Below are positions 33,671 to 43,040 of a stretch of 64,000 nucleotides of DNA, piece after piece. The DNA is from Paenibacillus cymbidii (GTDB taxonomy: Bacteria > Bacillota > Bacilli > Paenibacillales > NBRC-103111). The stretch lies in NCBI RefSeq assembly GCF_004764705.1, contig NZ_SHLX01000003.1, forward strand, positions 186,001-250,000, in the 5' to 3' direction. Positions within the stretch are counted from its first letter, which is position 1. Every line of letters starts with the position of its first letter. The position numbers and the translations under genes were made by a program. The notes below the pieces were generated by a model. It ran no database searches, had not been told where the DNA came from, and was given only the letters and a program-made list of their open reading frames with translations.

Positions 33671-35497
33671 TTGTTCATGAACCTCAAACGGGTATTGATC
33701 GGACGCCCGCTGAAATCGACCGAGTCGGGCGAGCAGAAGCTTAACAAAATCAAAGCTTTGGCGATTTTGTCGTCCGATGCCTTGTCGTCCGTCGCATACG
33801 GTCCGGAACAAATTTTGCTGGTGCTTGTGACGATCAGCGCGGCGGCGTTCTGGTATTCGGTTCCGATCGGCATCGGCGTGCTGGTGCTGCTTGCGGCGCT
33901 CGTCTTGTCGTACCGGCAAATCATTTTTGCATACCCGCACGGCGGCGGGGCATATGTCGTCTCCAAAGAGAACCTTGGCAAATATCCCGGGCTTGTCGCC
34001 GGCGGCTCGCTGCTCGTCGACTACATCCTGACGGTAGCGGTCAGCGTCTCGGCCGGAACCGACGCCATCACGTCCGCGTTTCCGAGTTTGCATGCGCATA
34101 CGGTTGGCATTGCGGTTGTATTCGTCTGCCTGATTACGCTGCTCAATTTGCGCGGGGTTACCGAATCGGCTTCCGTGCTTGCTTATCCGGTGTATTTGTT
34201 CGTGCTGGCCTTGTTTATTCTGATCGGAGCGGGGCTTTACCGGATCGCCATCGGCGATGTTGCTCCGGAACTGCATACGCCGGTGGGAACGCCAATCGCG
34301 GGCGTCAGCCTGTTCCTGCTGCTGCGCGCTTTCGCTTCCGGCAGCTCGGCGCTGACCGGGGTGGAAGCGATCAGCAATGCGATTCCGAACTTCAAGGCGC
34401 CGGCGCCGCACAACGCGGCGAAAACGCTCGCGGCGATGGGGCTGCTGCTCGCGCTGCTGTTCTCCGGCATCGTGTTTCTCGCTTATTATTACGGGATCAG
34501 CCCCCGGGCGGAAGTCACCGTCGTTTCGCAAATCGCCGAGCAAACGTTCGGCCGCGGCTTCCTGTACTTTTTCATTCAGGGCACAACGGCGCTCATCCTT
34601 ATTCTGGCCGCCAACACCGGCTATTCGGCCTTCCCGTTGCTCGCCGTCAATTTGGCCAAGGACAAGTTCATCCCGCGGATGTTTACGCTGCGCGGCGACC
34701 GGCTCGGGTACTCGAACGGCATCCTGATGCTCGGCCTGTTGTCGATCGTGCTGATCGTGGCGTTTCACGGGCAAACGGAGCACCTGATTCCGCTGTACGC
34801 CGTTGGCGTCTTCATCCCGTTCACCCTGTCTCAAACCGGGATGATTCTGAAGTGGATCCGGCAGAAGCCGCCGGGCTGGATGCCGAAGCTGCTGATCAAC
34901 GCCGCCGGCGCGCTGATCAGCCTGACGGTTTCGATGATGTTTTTTCTGACCAAGTTCGAACAAGTGTGGCCGGTGCTGATTTTCCTGCCGCTTATCATTT
35001 ATGCGTTCCTGCGCATCAACAAACATTACCTGGATGTAGGCGAACAACTTCGGCTGTCGACGTGCGAGCCGGTGATGCCGATCGAAGGCAACGTCGTCAT
35101 TTTGCCGGTGTCGGGCATCACCCACGTCGTGGAGCATTCGATTCTTTATGCCCAGTCGCTGGCCGCCGACCAGATCATCGCGGTGCACATTCCGTTCGAG
35201 CGGGAGGAAGAAGCGATCTTCGAAGAAAAGTGGAGCAAGTGGATGCCGGACATCCGGCTCGTTTCGCTGCATTCGCCGTACCGCAGCATTCTTCATCCGC
35301 TGATGAAATTTATCGACACGATCGAACGCAAAGCGCGGGAGAACCACTACCAGGTGACCGTCATCATTCCCCAGTTCATTCCGAAGAAGGGCTGGCACAA
35401 CATTTTGCACAACCAGACGAGCTTTACGATTCGCACCGCGCTGTTGTACCGCAAAGACGTGATCGTGACGACGGTTCCGTATCATTTGAAGAAATAA
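33671..35497 (+). CDS. kimA: Potassium transporter KimA (YdaO)
   Basis: A 608-residue high-affinity potassium/proton symporter of the APC superfamily. It has 12 membrane helices (KALAILSSDALSSVAYGPEQ in helix 1; YPHGGGAYVVSKENLG; LVDYILTVAVSVSAGTDAI; LTGVEAISNAIPNFK) and a C-terminal cytoplasmic USP-like domain of about 130 residues ending in TTVPYHLKK. The TTG at 33671 is chosen because the protein then begins MFMNLKRVLIG, which lines up with B. subtilis KimA residue for residue, and GGCGGTG lies 6 bases upstream. ATG 33677 and GTG 33662 are alternatives. Expression is controlled by the c-di-AMP riboswitch upstream. Confidence 0.93.
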   Translation: MFMNLKRVLIGRPLKSTESGEQKLNKIKALAILSSDALSSVAYGPEQILLVLVTISAAAFWYSVPIGIGVLVLLAALVLSYRQIIFAYPHGGGAYVVSKENLGKYPGLVAGGSLLVDYILTVAVSVSAGTDAITSAFPSLHAHTVGIAVVFVCLITLLNLRGVTESASVLAYPVYLFVLALFILIGAGLYRIAIGDVAPELHTPVGTPIAGVSLFLLLRAFASGSSALTGVEAISNAIPNFKAPAPHNAAKTLAAMGLLLALLFSGIVFLAYYYGISPRAEVTVVSQIAEQTFGRGFLYFFIQGTTALILILAANTGYSAFPLLAVNLAKDKFIPRMFTLRGDRLGYSNGILMLGLLSIVLIVAFHGQTEHLIPLYAVGVFIPFTLSQTGMILKWIRQKPPGWMPKLLINAAGALISLTVSMMFFLTKFEQVWPVLIFLPLIIYAFLRINKHYLDVGEQLRLSTCEPVMPIEGNVVILPVSGITHVVEHSILYAQSLAADQIIAVHIPFEREEEAIFEEKWSKWMPDIRLVSLHSPYRSILHPLMKFIDTIERKARENHYQVTVIIPQFIPKKGWHNILHNQTSFTIRTALLYRKDVIVTTVPYHLKK

Positions 35498-35520
35498 GCC
35501 GGGCCGCCGGTTGTTGTTTG

Positions 35521-35725
35521 TGAAATAAGCCATATTTGATGGCCTATTTCGCCAAAAATGGAAGTCAACACGAAAATATCCAGTAATCTCACTGGCTATT
35601 TCGCTGAAACGTTCGATTGTGGGGCGGTTTGGACGGAATAGCCAGTGTTTTTGCTGGCTATTTTTAACGAGCGGTGGGAAAACGCGTGAATAAGCCGGAT
35701 TTTGTGTGCTATTTTGGAGGGAGGG
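35521..35725 (+). repeat. Four-hairpin intergenic element, copy C
   Basis: Hairpins at about 35522-35550 (AAATAAGCCAT...GGCCTATTT), 35573-35602 (AATATCCAGTAATCTCACTG), 35637-35665 (AATAGCCAGTGTTTTTGCTG) and 35689-35715 (AATAAGCCGG...TGCTATT). The spacer TCGCTGAAACGTTCGATTGT matches that of inverted copy A. It ends with GGAGGGAGG, as copy D does. It lies between kimA and a response-regulator gene in the same direction. Confidence 0.85.
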
Positions 35726-35775
35726 GTAGTTCGCAATGTTTACAGGCGTTTCGCCGCGTCTTACGATCGGTCGAT

Positions 35776-35804
35776 TTGACAAGTTATTCGTCCGGATTGA
35801 TAAA
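35776..35804 (+). promoter_or_regulatory. Putative promoter of the large carbohydrate locus
   Basis: A perfect TTGACA (35776-35781), 17-base spacer, GATAAA (35799-35804), 66 bases before the GTG start at 35870. Confidence 0.6.
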
Positions 35805-35869
35805 GCCAGCGGCGGCCGCTTTTTTTACGATAGAAGAAGGAGTAATACAACCGAAACGGGGGGGGTCCG

Positions 35870-36652
35870 GTGTACAAAGCACTTCTGGTCGACGACGACG
35901 AAACGATTCTGGAGCGCCTGGCGGCAAAAATGCCGTGGCGGGACGCCGGCTTCGAGGTGGCGGCGCTAGCGGCCGGCGGCGAATCGGCGCTGCAGCAGGT
36001 GAAGCGGCACCGTCCGCACGTAGTGCTGACCGACATCATGATGCCGCAGATGGACGGGCTGGAGCTGGCCAAACGGATGCGGCGCGATTATCCGCAAGTG
36101 GCGATGGCCGTCATGAGCGCCTACGACGAGTTCGCTTATGCGCGGGACGCGATGAAATTCGGCGTCAAAGGTTACTTGCTGAAGCCGGTGCTGCGCGACG
36201 AGTTCGCCGAGCTGTTCGGCCGCATCGCCGCCGAGCTGGACACGGCGGCTGTGGCGCACGGCGCGGAACCGGAACGCCCGCATGTCGTGCCGGCATCGCA
36301 AAATCCGTACGTCGCGGCCGCCATGCGCTACGTGCACGAACGCTACGAAGAAGCGGTGCGGCTGGAAACGGTAGCCGGACAGCTTCACCTCAACGCCAAC
36401 TATTTCAGCTCACTCTTCAAACAGGAAACCGGCTATTCGTTCATCGACTACCTGAACGAATACCGGATCGGCCGGGCCAGGCAGCTCCTGCTCCGCACGG
36501 AAGATAAAATCAGCGATATCGCGGTGATGGTCGGCTTTCCCAACTTCTCGCATTTCAATCGCATGTTCAAACGGTCGACGGGCGAAACCCCGCTTGAATA
36601 CCGGCATTCGCACGCCACGGTCGCTGCTTCGGTCCGAAGCCGAAGAGGGTGA
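35870..36652 (+). CDS. AraC-type response regulator (short YesN type)
   Basis: 260 residues: a receiver with phosphoacceptor D55 (VVLTDIMMPQMDG), conserved Lys in YLLKPV, and directly after it an AraC helix-turn-helix pair (ENAALE-type core here reads VRLETVAGQLHLNANYFSSL, then ISDIAVMVGFPNFSHFNRMF). It lacks the 300-residue middle region of the two other regulators in the window. The GTG at 35870 follows a GGGGGG stretch; no ATG gives the full receiver. The kinase gene begins 5 bases downstream. It probably activates the following ABC and enzyme genes. Confidence 0.9.
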   Translation: MYKALLVDDDETILERLAAKMPWRDAGFEVAALAAGGESALQQVKRHRPHVVLTDIMMPQMDGLELAKRMRRDYPQVAMAVMSAYDEFAYARDAMKFGVKGYLLKPVLRDEFAELFGRIAAELDTAAVAHGAEPERPHVVPASQNPYVAAAMRYVHERYEEAVRLETVAGQLHLNANYFSSLFKQETGYSFIDYLNEYRIGRARQLLLRTEDKISDIAVMVGFPNFSHFNRMFKRSTGETPLEYRHSHATVAASVRSRRG

Positions 36653-36657
36653 ACGCC

Positions 36658-39438
36658 GTGAAGACGATGAAAATGCCGTTTCGGCGGTTTCTGTTGCTCG
36701 TTTCGATCGCCTCGCTTACGCTGCTTCTGCTGGTGGCCGGTTCGCTGCTGTACGCGAAGACGAAACGGTTCATCGACGGCAAAATCGACGACATCGCAGA
36801 GATGAAGCTGAACCAGGTGACGGCGGATACGAAGTCGCAGCTGGAAGATGTGCTGCAAACGCTCGAAGGCTTGCGCAACAACGACGGCTTCCGCGCCGCC
36901 GTCGACAAGCTGGAGAGCGGTCAAACCCCTTCCTACGATGCATTCGTGCAATCGAAAAACCTCGACGTGGCGTTGTTCACGATGAAAAAGGACAACGCCC
37001 TGATCGAACGCATCGCACTGTATACCAAGCGGCTGCAATACAGCTCGGACAGCCTGCTGTTCGGCTACTTGACCGGCGAGCGCCAGCGCTCGCTGTTCCG
37101 CGCGGTCGATCGCATTCGTTTCGTGCCGCCCGGAGGCACGTTTGCCGCGCTCGGCATCGATCGTGCGGCGCTGGACGACGCCAAAATCCGCTCCGGCATG
37201 GACGAATTGAATGCAAGCGCTTACTTGATCGGCCCGTTCCCCGCGCAATCGGGAGAAGAGGGCGTCGTCATCGTGCAGCTGGCTCCGGACAGCTTGCGCC
37301 AGCTCGTGCCTTACGCCGAATCGATGGCCCTGGTCGAAAGCGGCGGCGGCGTGCTGTTTCGCGGCGCGGAGCTGGAGGCTGACGGCGCGGAGGCGATAGC
37401 TCGGCTGACGGAACGCGCGTTGGCCGACGGCGGCTCCTTCCGCGGCAAGCGGTATTACCAGCGCGACATCGGTTTCTTCGGCATACAGGTGGTGTTTGCG
37501 GAGGAGAAAAGCGACTTTCACCGGCGGCAGCTGCGCGCCGTTGGCGGTTATGCGGCGGCTGCGCTGGTCGGCTGCGCGCTGCTGTCGCTCCTGTTGACCC
37601 GGCTGATCGGGCGGCAAATTATGCTGCCCCTGCACAAGCTGATCCGCTGGATGGGCAGGGAGGAGCACGCGCACGAACTGTGGCTGGGCAAACGCGAGCC
37701 GTGGAAACGTCCCGGCGCGATGGTCATGCGCGACCGGCTGTTCCTGTATTTTATCGTCACGGTCATGCTGCCGGCGCTGCTGTTCATCGTGCTGTTCTAC
37801 GTGCAATCGAACCGGGTCGTCTCGCGCGAGCTGCAGCAGACGTACTACGCCGCTTTCGAGAAGGTGGCGCATCGGATCGATTTGTTCGTCAAGATGAAGC
37901 AGGCGGTTCTGGCGCGTCTGGCTTACGACTCCGAAGTGGTCGATTTCGTCAGCGAGCCGAACGACACGAACCGCAAGGCGCTGGACAGGCTGCTGTCTTC
38001 GCACAAGCCGTCCTTTCTGAGCGAAGACGTGCTTTCGATTTACGATGCCGGCAACCGGCTGCTGTATTCGAACTGGAACAAGGCGAGCGCGCCGCTGCCG
38101 CAAGCGTTCTATGACGAGATGAGCCATTCGCGCAAAAGCATCTACTACGATCCCCGTTCCGAGAACAGTCCGTTCGCCGCCAGCCTCGGCATCGCCGTAT
38201 TCGATCTGAAGCTGCCGAACACGCCGCTCGGCTTCATCGCGGTGCATGTCGCCGAAATTTATTTCGCCCATTTGTACGCCGATTTGAAGGCGAACGGCAG
38301 CTTCGCGTACATGGTGGACGACAAGGGACATATCCTGTCCCATCCCGATCCCGACAAAATCGGACAGACGGACACGGCCGCTGTCGTGCCCGAACGGAGC
38401 GACGGCGGTGTGGCGAGGAGCGGGGAGGCGCTTTATTTTGTCAGTAAAATAGGGCTGTCTCCTTATTATCTGGTGTACAAATACGACGATACGGTGCTGC
38501 GGAGGCAGTCGGCCGAGCTGATCTACAGCGACATCTATTTGCTCGTGATCATTTTCCTGCTGATCGTGCTGCTCGCTTACGGCATGGCGCAATATCTCGT
38601 CAAGCCGCTCGGTTCGCTGCAAACCCGGTATTTGCACCTGCAGCTGGACAATTTCCCCGATTTTCTGACGGAAGGCTCGTACATGATCGACGAAGTCGAC
38701 CAGCTGCAGAAGTCGTTCGGCCGGATGCTCGACCGCATCAAGTGGCTGGCGGACGAGAAGCTTGCGGCGGACCGCCGGCACATGCTGCTGCAGATCGACG
38801 CGCTGCAGGCGCAGGTGGACCCGCATTTTCTGCACAATACGTTCGAGCACGTCATGTACCTGATCGATAGAAGCGAGCCGGAACGGGCGGGCGACATGAT
38901 CGGCCTGCTCAGCCGGATGTTCCGCTACGCGATGGGCAAGGAACATGCGATGACCCGCGTCGCGGAGGAAGTGCGTTACGCCCGGACGTACGTTCAGCTC
39001 ATGGGCATCCGCTACCGGGAACGGCTGCGCTGCGACTGGCAGGTTGACGAAACGGCGCAAGACGGGGTCGCGATCAAAATGATCGTGCAGCCGCTGCTCG
39101 AAAATGCGATTCGCTACAGTTTGGCGGAGCCCGGCCGAAGCGTGGCGATTGCCGTTGTTGTTCACCGCCGGGATGACGGCACGGTCGAAGTCGTCGTTCG
39201 GGATGACGGTCCGGGCATACCGAAGCCGAAGCTGGCGGAGCTGCGGGGTTTGCTGCGTACGGGAAGCCGGGGCAGCGTCGGCTTGTACAATGTGCACAGC
39301 CGGGTGCGGCTCATTTTTGGCGAAGCGTATGGCGTGACGATCGACAGCGAGCCGGGGGCCGGCACAACGGTGCGGCTGCGGCTGCCGTTCCGCCGGGCGA
39401 ACGGCGAAAGTGCTGAGAATCGTATCGAAGAAGCCTGA
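36658..39438 (+). CDS. Very large YesM-type sensor kinase with two sensor modules
   Basis: 926 residues, against about 600 for its relatives. Helix 1 (about 9-31) and helix 2 (about 296-318) enclose a first extracellular domain. A short linker then leads to a second complete sensor half: helix 3 (about 362-384), a Cache-like domain (about 390-625) with DDKGHILSHPDPDKIGQT, and helix 4 (about 627-650). HAMP-like, His_kinase (LQAQVDPHFLHNTFEHVMYL) and HATPase parts (VQPLLENAIRYS; VRDDGPGI; SVGLYNVHSRVRLIFG) follow. It looks like a fusion of two receptor N termini. The start codon is uncertain: GTG 36649, GTG 36658 or ATG 36664; 36658 is about 8 bases from AAGAGGG. Confidence 0.88.
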   Translation: MKTMKMPFRRFLLLVSIASLTLLLLVAGSLLYAKTKRFIDGKIDDIAEMKLNQVTADTKSQLEDVLQTLEGLRNNDGFRAAVDKLESGQTPSYDAFVQSKNLDVALFTMKKDNALIERIALYTKRLQYSSDSLLFGYLTGERQRSLFRAVDRIRFVPPGGTFAALGIDRAALDDAKIRSGMDELNASAYLIGPFPAQSGEEGVVIVQLAPDSLRQLVPYAESMALVESGGGVLFRGAELEADGAEAIARLTERALADGGSFRGKRYYQRDIGFFGIQVVFAEEKSDFHRRQLRAVGGYAAAALVGCALLSLLLTRLIGRQIMLPLHKLIRWMGREEHAHELWLGKREPWKRPGAMVMRDRLFLYFIVTVMLPALLFIVLFYVQSNRVVSRELQQTYYAAFEKVAHRIDLFVKMKQAVLARLAYDSEVVDFVSEPNDTNRKALDRLLSSHKPSFLSEDVLSIYDAGNRLLYSNWNKASAPLPQAFYDEMSHSRKSIYYDPRSENSPFAASLGIAVFDLKLPNTPLGFIAVHVAEIYFAHLYADLKANGSFAYMVDDKGHILSHPDPDKIGQTDTAAVVPERSDGGVARSGEALYFVSKIGLSPYYLVYKYDDTVLRRQSAELIYSDIYLLVIIFLLIVLLAYGMAQYLVKPLGSLQTRYLHLQLDNFPDFLTEGSYMIDEVDQLQKSFGRMLDRIKWLADEKLAADRRHMLLQIDALQAQVDPHFLHNTFEHVMYLIDRSEPERAGDMIGLLSRMFRYAMGKEHAMTRVAEEVRYARTYVQLMGIRYRERLRCDWQVDETAQDGVAIKMIVQPLLENAIRYSLAEPGRSVAIAVVVHRRDDGTVEVVVRDDGPGIPKPKLAELRGLLRTGSRGSVGLYNVHSRVRLIFGEAYGVTIDSEPGAGTTVRLRLPFRRANGESAENRIEEA

Positions 39439-39519
39439 GAATCGGCCGGCAATTCCGTTTCCCCACCGTCTACAATGAAAAGGCAACACCACATATCGCA
39501 ACAATCGGGAGGGGACAGT

Positions 39520-41223
39520 ATGGGCAAAAGGAAAGGAGCGGCGCTGCTCGCGCTCGCCGTCGCCACGGCGCTGGCGTCGGTGGGCTGCTCGTCGTCGAAG
39601 CCGGGAAGCGGGGCGTCGGCCAGTCCGGGCGCAAGCGCGCCTGCGGCAAGCGGCGGCGATTTCGCCAAGAAGCTGGAGATCCGGTGGTCGGGCTGGCTGG
39701 CGCGCGGGAAGGCGGAAGAGACGAACAAGGTGCAGCAGAAGCTGGAGCAGAAGTTCAACGTCAAGTTGATCAACAAGAAGTTCGACAACACGAACAAGGA
39801 GCAGGTCAGCCTGCTGCTGGCATCGGGCGAATTGCCTGACGCGACGTTCCTGCCGGGGCAGGACCCGTACAAGCTGTACAACGATCAGCTGACCCGCACC
39901 ATCCCGCGCAGCATGATCGAGAAGTACGCGCCGAACTACGCCGCGCTGCTGAGCGGCGCCGCCGTCGGCTGGAAAATCAACCAGGTGCCGGGCAAACCGA
40001 ACGAGTATGTGGCGCTGACCGGCGTCACCGACTGGCTGCTCGACATGCTCACGCTGCAGGTGTATCGGCTCGATTGGATGGAGAAGCTGGGCATCAAGCC
40101 TAAGGGAGACATCGTGCAGATCGGCACGAAGGGCGACGCGTCCAAGCTGTATTTTACGAAGGAAGCGTTTACGCTCGCGGAGGAAGAGAAGATGTTCGAC
40201 GCTTTCGTCAACGGCGACCCCGACGGCAACGGCAAAAAAGATACGTTCGCCGTCGACTTCAGCCAGGATGGCGGCAATTCGTTCCAGAACTACGCCGGCG
40301 CGTTCGGCTTCGGCTGGGGCTACAACCTCGAAGAGAACGGCAAGGTCGTGGAGTACAACATCAGCGGCAAATACAAGGAATTGTTGAAGAAGCTGGCCGA
40401 CTGGTACAAAAAAGGCTACATCGACCCCGAGTTCCCGACGCTGAACCGCAACAAAGCGTGGGAGAAGTTCGCCGCCGGCGCGTACGGCGCCGCCCAATCG
40501 GCGACGGAGTCGGCGGGATCGCTACCGTTTACGTACAATCGCCCGCCGAACAACCTGCTGGCCAAAGACCCGAATACGAAATTTTTGTTTGCACCGCCGC
40601 CGATCGGGCCGAACGGCGATCAAGGCAATAATGCGTACACGCAAATCGAAGGCGACGCTTTCGGCGACAATTTTATGATTCGCAAGGATGTTTCCGATGA
40701 GAAGCTGATCCGCATTTTGCAAATGCTGGACTATATCAGCTTCGACAAGGACGCTTATATTTTCACCAACTTCGGCGAAGAAGGCGTCGATTTCACCTGG
40801 GAAGGGGAACCGAACAAGTCGGCGGTGCTGCCGAAATGGTCGGAACCGGAGCGCGACCAGCGCGGCATCGGCTACTACAATTTTGTCATCCGCCCGGGCA
40901 ACACGACGTACTTGTGGAACCCGCAGGCGATGATCAAGCTGCACGACCTGTACACCGGCCTGCCGGACGTCAGAAGCAAGAAGCTGTACCGGCCGTACAA
41001 GGTCGACCGCTTCAACGAAACGAACTATTTGGCGCTGCGCACCAAAAACGGGGCGAAGCTGGATACGATTCGCGACGAGTTTTTCTATAAAGCGGTGATC
41101 GGCGAAGTCAATATCGATGCCAAATGGGACGAGTACGTGAACAACTGGCTGAACAGCGGCGGCAAGGAGCTGCTGGCCGAACTGGAGAAGGCGCCGAAGC
41201 AGTCCGATTTGAGCAAAAAATAG
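39520..41223 (+). CDS. Extracellular solute-binding lipoprotein (LipO type)
   Basis: 567 residues. Signal peptide with lipobox ALASVGC (cysteine near 26), a Ser/Ala/Gly linker, then the large family 1 fold used with LplB/LplC permeases (LEIRWSGWLARGKAEETNKV; LLLASGELPDATFLPG; GDPDGNGKKDTFAVDFS; YFVNFGEEGVD-like segment reads IFTNFGEEGVDFTWEG). GGGAGGGG precedes the ATG. It lies 81 bases after the kinase and 27 before the permeases. The DPDGNGKKD segment resembles a calcium site seen in several of these proteins. The ligand is probably a complex glycan oligosaccharide. Confidence 0.92.
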   Translation: MGKRKGAALLALAVATALASVGCSSSKPGSGASASPGASAPAASGGDFAKKLEIRWSGWLARGKAEETNKVQQKLEQKFNVKLINKKFDNTNKEQVSLLLASGELPDATFLPGQDPYKLYNDQLTRTIPRSMIEKYAPNYAALLSGAAVGWKINQVPGKPNEYVALTGVTDWLLDMLTLQVYRLDWMEKLGIKPKGDIVQIGTKGDASKLYFTKEAFTLAEEEKMFDAFVNGDPDGNGKKDTFAVDFSQDGGNSFQNYAGAFGFGWGYNLEENGKVVEYNISGKYKELLKKLADWYKKGYIDPEFPTLNRNKAWEKFAAGAYGAAQSATESAGSLPFTYNRPPNNLLAKDPNTKFLFAPPPIGPNGDQGNNAYTQIEGDAFGDNFMIRKDVSDEKLIRILQMLDYISFDKDAYIFTNFGEEGVDFTWEGEPNKSAVLPKWSEPERDQRGIGYYNFVIRPGNTTYLWNPQAMIKLHDLYTGLPDVRSKKLYRPYKVDRFNETNYLALRTKNGAKLDTIRDEFFYKAVIGEVNIDAKWDEYVNNWLNSGGKELLAELEKAPKQSDLSKK

Positions 41224-41250
41224 CGGGCCGGGCAGAAGGGAGGACGGAGG

Positions 41251-42144
41251 ATGAAACGGATCCGTCGAATGAAGATGCTTTACCTCATGCTGCTGCTGCC
41301 CGTCGTCCATTTGGCGATCTTTCATTACGCTCCGCTGTACGGCATCGTCATTGCGTTCAAATCCTACAAGCCGGGGCTCGGCATTTGGAACAGTCCCTGG
41401 AACGGCTTGGAGCATTTCCGCAATATGCTGGGCGATTTTGCCTTCTTGCGGGCGGTGCGGAACACGTTCGCCATCAGCTTCCTGCGGCTGATCGTCGGGT
41501 TTACGCTGCCGATCGCCTTCGCCATGCTGCTGAACGAAGTGATCCATACCCGGTTCAAGCGGGCGGTGCAAAGCATTTCCTACTTTCCGCACTTCATGTC
41601 GTGGATCATCGTGGCATCGATGGTCGTGGAAATCTTTTCGCCGGAGCGCGGCGTCATCAACAACCTGATCGTGATGTTCGGCGGCGATCCGATCCTGTTT
41701 TTGTCGAGCAAAACGTACTTTGTGCCGGTGCTTATTTTGACCGATGTCTGGAAAGAAGTGGGGTGGGCGTCGATTCTGTACCTGGCATCGATCGCCTCCA
41801 TTTCCCCGGAGCTGTATGAGGCCGCATCGATGGACGGCGCGAACCGGTTTCACCGGATGCGCTACATTACGTTGCCGTCGCTTGCGCCGGTCATCGTCAT
41901 CCTGTTTTTGCTGCGGCTCGGCAATATCCTGAACGGCGGGTTCGATCAAATTCTGAATTTGTACAACCCGCTCGTGTACGAGGTGGGCGACATCATCGAT
42001 ACGTACGTGTACCGCGTCGGCCTGGAGCAGTTTCAGTTCGACTACTCGGCGGCCGTCGGACTGTTCAAAAACGTGGTCGGCCTTGCGTTCCTCATCGTCG
42101 CCAATCAATTCGTGCGCCGCCGCAGCGAATACGGGGTGTGGTGA
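41251..42144 (+). CDS. ABC transporter permease, LplB family
   Basis: 297 residues, six helices, with the LplB start (LYLMLLLPVVHLAIFHYAPLYGIVIAFKSYKPG) and coupling motif ELYEAASMDGANRFHRMRYITLPSL. The end (NPLVYEVGDIIDTYVYRVGL, then RRRSEYGVW) is typical of the polysaccharide-transport subclass. GGGAGGACGG precedes the ATG. It overlaps the reading region of the next permease by a few bases. It works with the LipO-type protein; no ATPase gene is present. Confidence 0.93.
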   Translation: MKRIRRMKMLYLMLLLPVVHLAIFHYAPLYGIVIAFKSYKPGLGIWNSPWNGLEHFRNMLGDFAFLRAVRNTFAISFLRLIVGFTLPIAFAMLLNEVIHTRFKRAVQSISYFPHFMSWIIVASMVVEIFSPERGVINNLIVMFGGDPILFLSSKTYFVPVLILTDVWKEVGWASILYLASIASISPELYEAASMDGANRFHRMRYITLPSLAPVIVILFLLRLGNILNGGFDQILNLYNPLVYEVGDIIDTYVYRVGLEQFQFDYSAAVGLFKNVVGLAFLIVANQFVRRRSEYGVW

Positions 42145-42146
42145 CG

Positions 42147-43016
42147 ATGAAACGATTCGGCGCTTTCGACGCGTTTAATTACGCGCTGCTGCTTGTGTTG
42201 TCACTGCTGTTTTTGTACCCGTTCTGGCAATTGCTCGTGTTGTCGTTTTCCACCGGCAAGGAGGCGACTACGCTCGGGTATGCGTTCTGGCCGCGCCACT
42301 GGTCGACCGAAGCGTACCGGTTCGTTTTCGCTTACGACGAAGTGATGCGCCCGTTCGGCAATTCGGTGCTGCGCACGTTGACCGGCACGGCGCTGGAGAT
42401 GCTGTTCACGCTGCTGGCGGCGTATCCGCTGGCCAAACGCGAGCTGCCGCTGCGCGGCGTGTTGACGACGTATTTTATTATTCCGATGTTTTTCGGCGGC
42501 GGGCTGATTCCGTATTATTTGTTGATCCGCAGCCTGGGGCTGGTCGATCATTTCCTCGTGCTGGTCATTCCGGGCGCCGTCGCCGTCTTTAGCATCGTCG
42601 TCATGCGCAACTACTTCCAATCGATCGACGCGGCGCTGGAGGAGTCGGCGCTGATGGACGGCGCCGGCTACTTGCGGCTGCTGTTCCGCATCATCGTGCC
42701 GGTATCGACGCCGGTGCTGGCGACGATCGGGCTGTGGGCGGCGGTCGGACACTGGAACGCCTGGTTCGACGCGCTGATTTTCGTGCGCGACCGCAACATC
42801 ACCGTCATCCAGGTGATCATGCGGGAAATGCTGCGCGCTTCCGACGAGCAGACGCGCGATGTAGTGCTGAACCGCAGCGCGAATGCGGCGCAGCTGTCGC
42901 TGGCGAACGTGCGCTCCGCGATCGCGCTGCTGTCGATCGGCCCGATCGTGCTGGCTTATCCGTGGGTGCAGCGCTATTTTGTCAAGGGCCTCATGCTCGG
43001 TTCGTTAAAAGGGTAA
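42147..43016 (+). CDS. ABC transporter permease, LplC family
   Basis: 289 residues, six helices, with the CUT1/LplC start (FNYALLLVLSLLFLYPFWQLLVLSFST) and coupling motif ALEESALMDGAGYLRLLFRIIVPV; ends VKGLMLGSLKG. The ATG at 42147 is 3 bases after the previous stop; in-frame GTGs at 42138 and 42141 are alternatives. It is the obligate partner of the LplB-type permease. Confidence 0.93.
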   Translation: MKRFGAFDAFNYALLLVLSLLFLYPFWQLLVLSFSTGKEATTLGYAFWPRHWSTEAYRFVFAYDEVMRPFGNSVLRTLTGTALEMLFTLLAAYPLAKRELPLRGVLTTYFIIPMFFGGGLIPYYLLIRSLGLVDHFLVLVIPGAVAVFSIVVMRNYFQSIDAALEESALMDGAGYLRLLFRIIVPVSTPVLATIGLWAAVGHWNAWFDALIFVRDRNITVIQVIMREMLRASDEQTRDVVLNRSANAAQLSLANVRSAIALLSIGPIVLAYPWVQRYFVKGLMLGSLKG

Positions 43017-43040
43017 TGTGGGCAACAAGGAGGAGTGCCG

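Noticed and set aside
33668..35782. A 704-codon open frame opposite kimA
   Set aside because: It runs antisense to an unmistakable KimA gene, has biased composition and no domain.
35736..35969. Small plus-strand frame overlapping the regulator start
   Set aside because: It covers the promoter and runs out of frame into the receiver domain; no ribosome site.
36448..40497. A 1349-codon open frame on the minus strand
   Set aside because: It is a shadow of the kinase and binding-protein genes on the plus strand, favoured by high G+C third positions. The translation is Arg/His/Gln-rich without family motifs.
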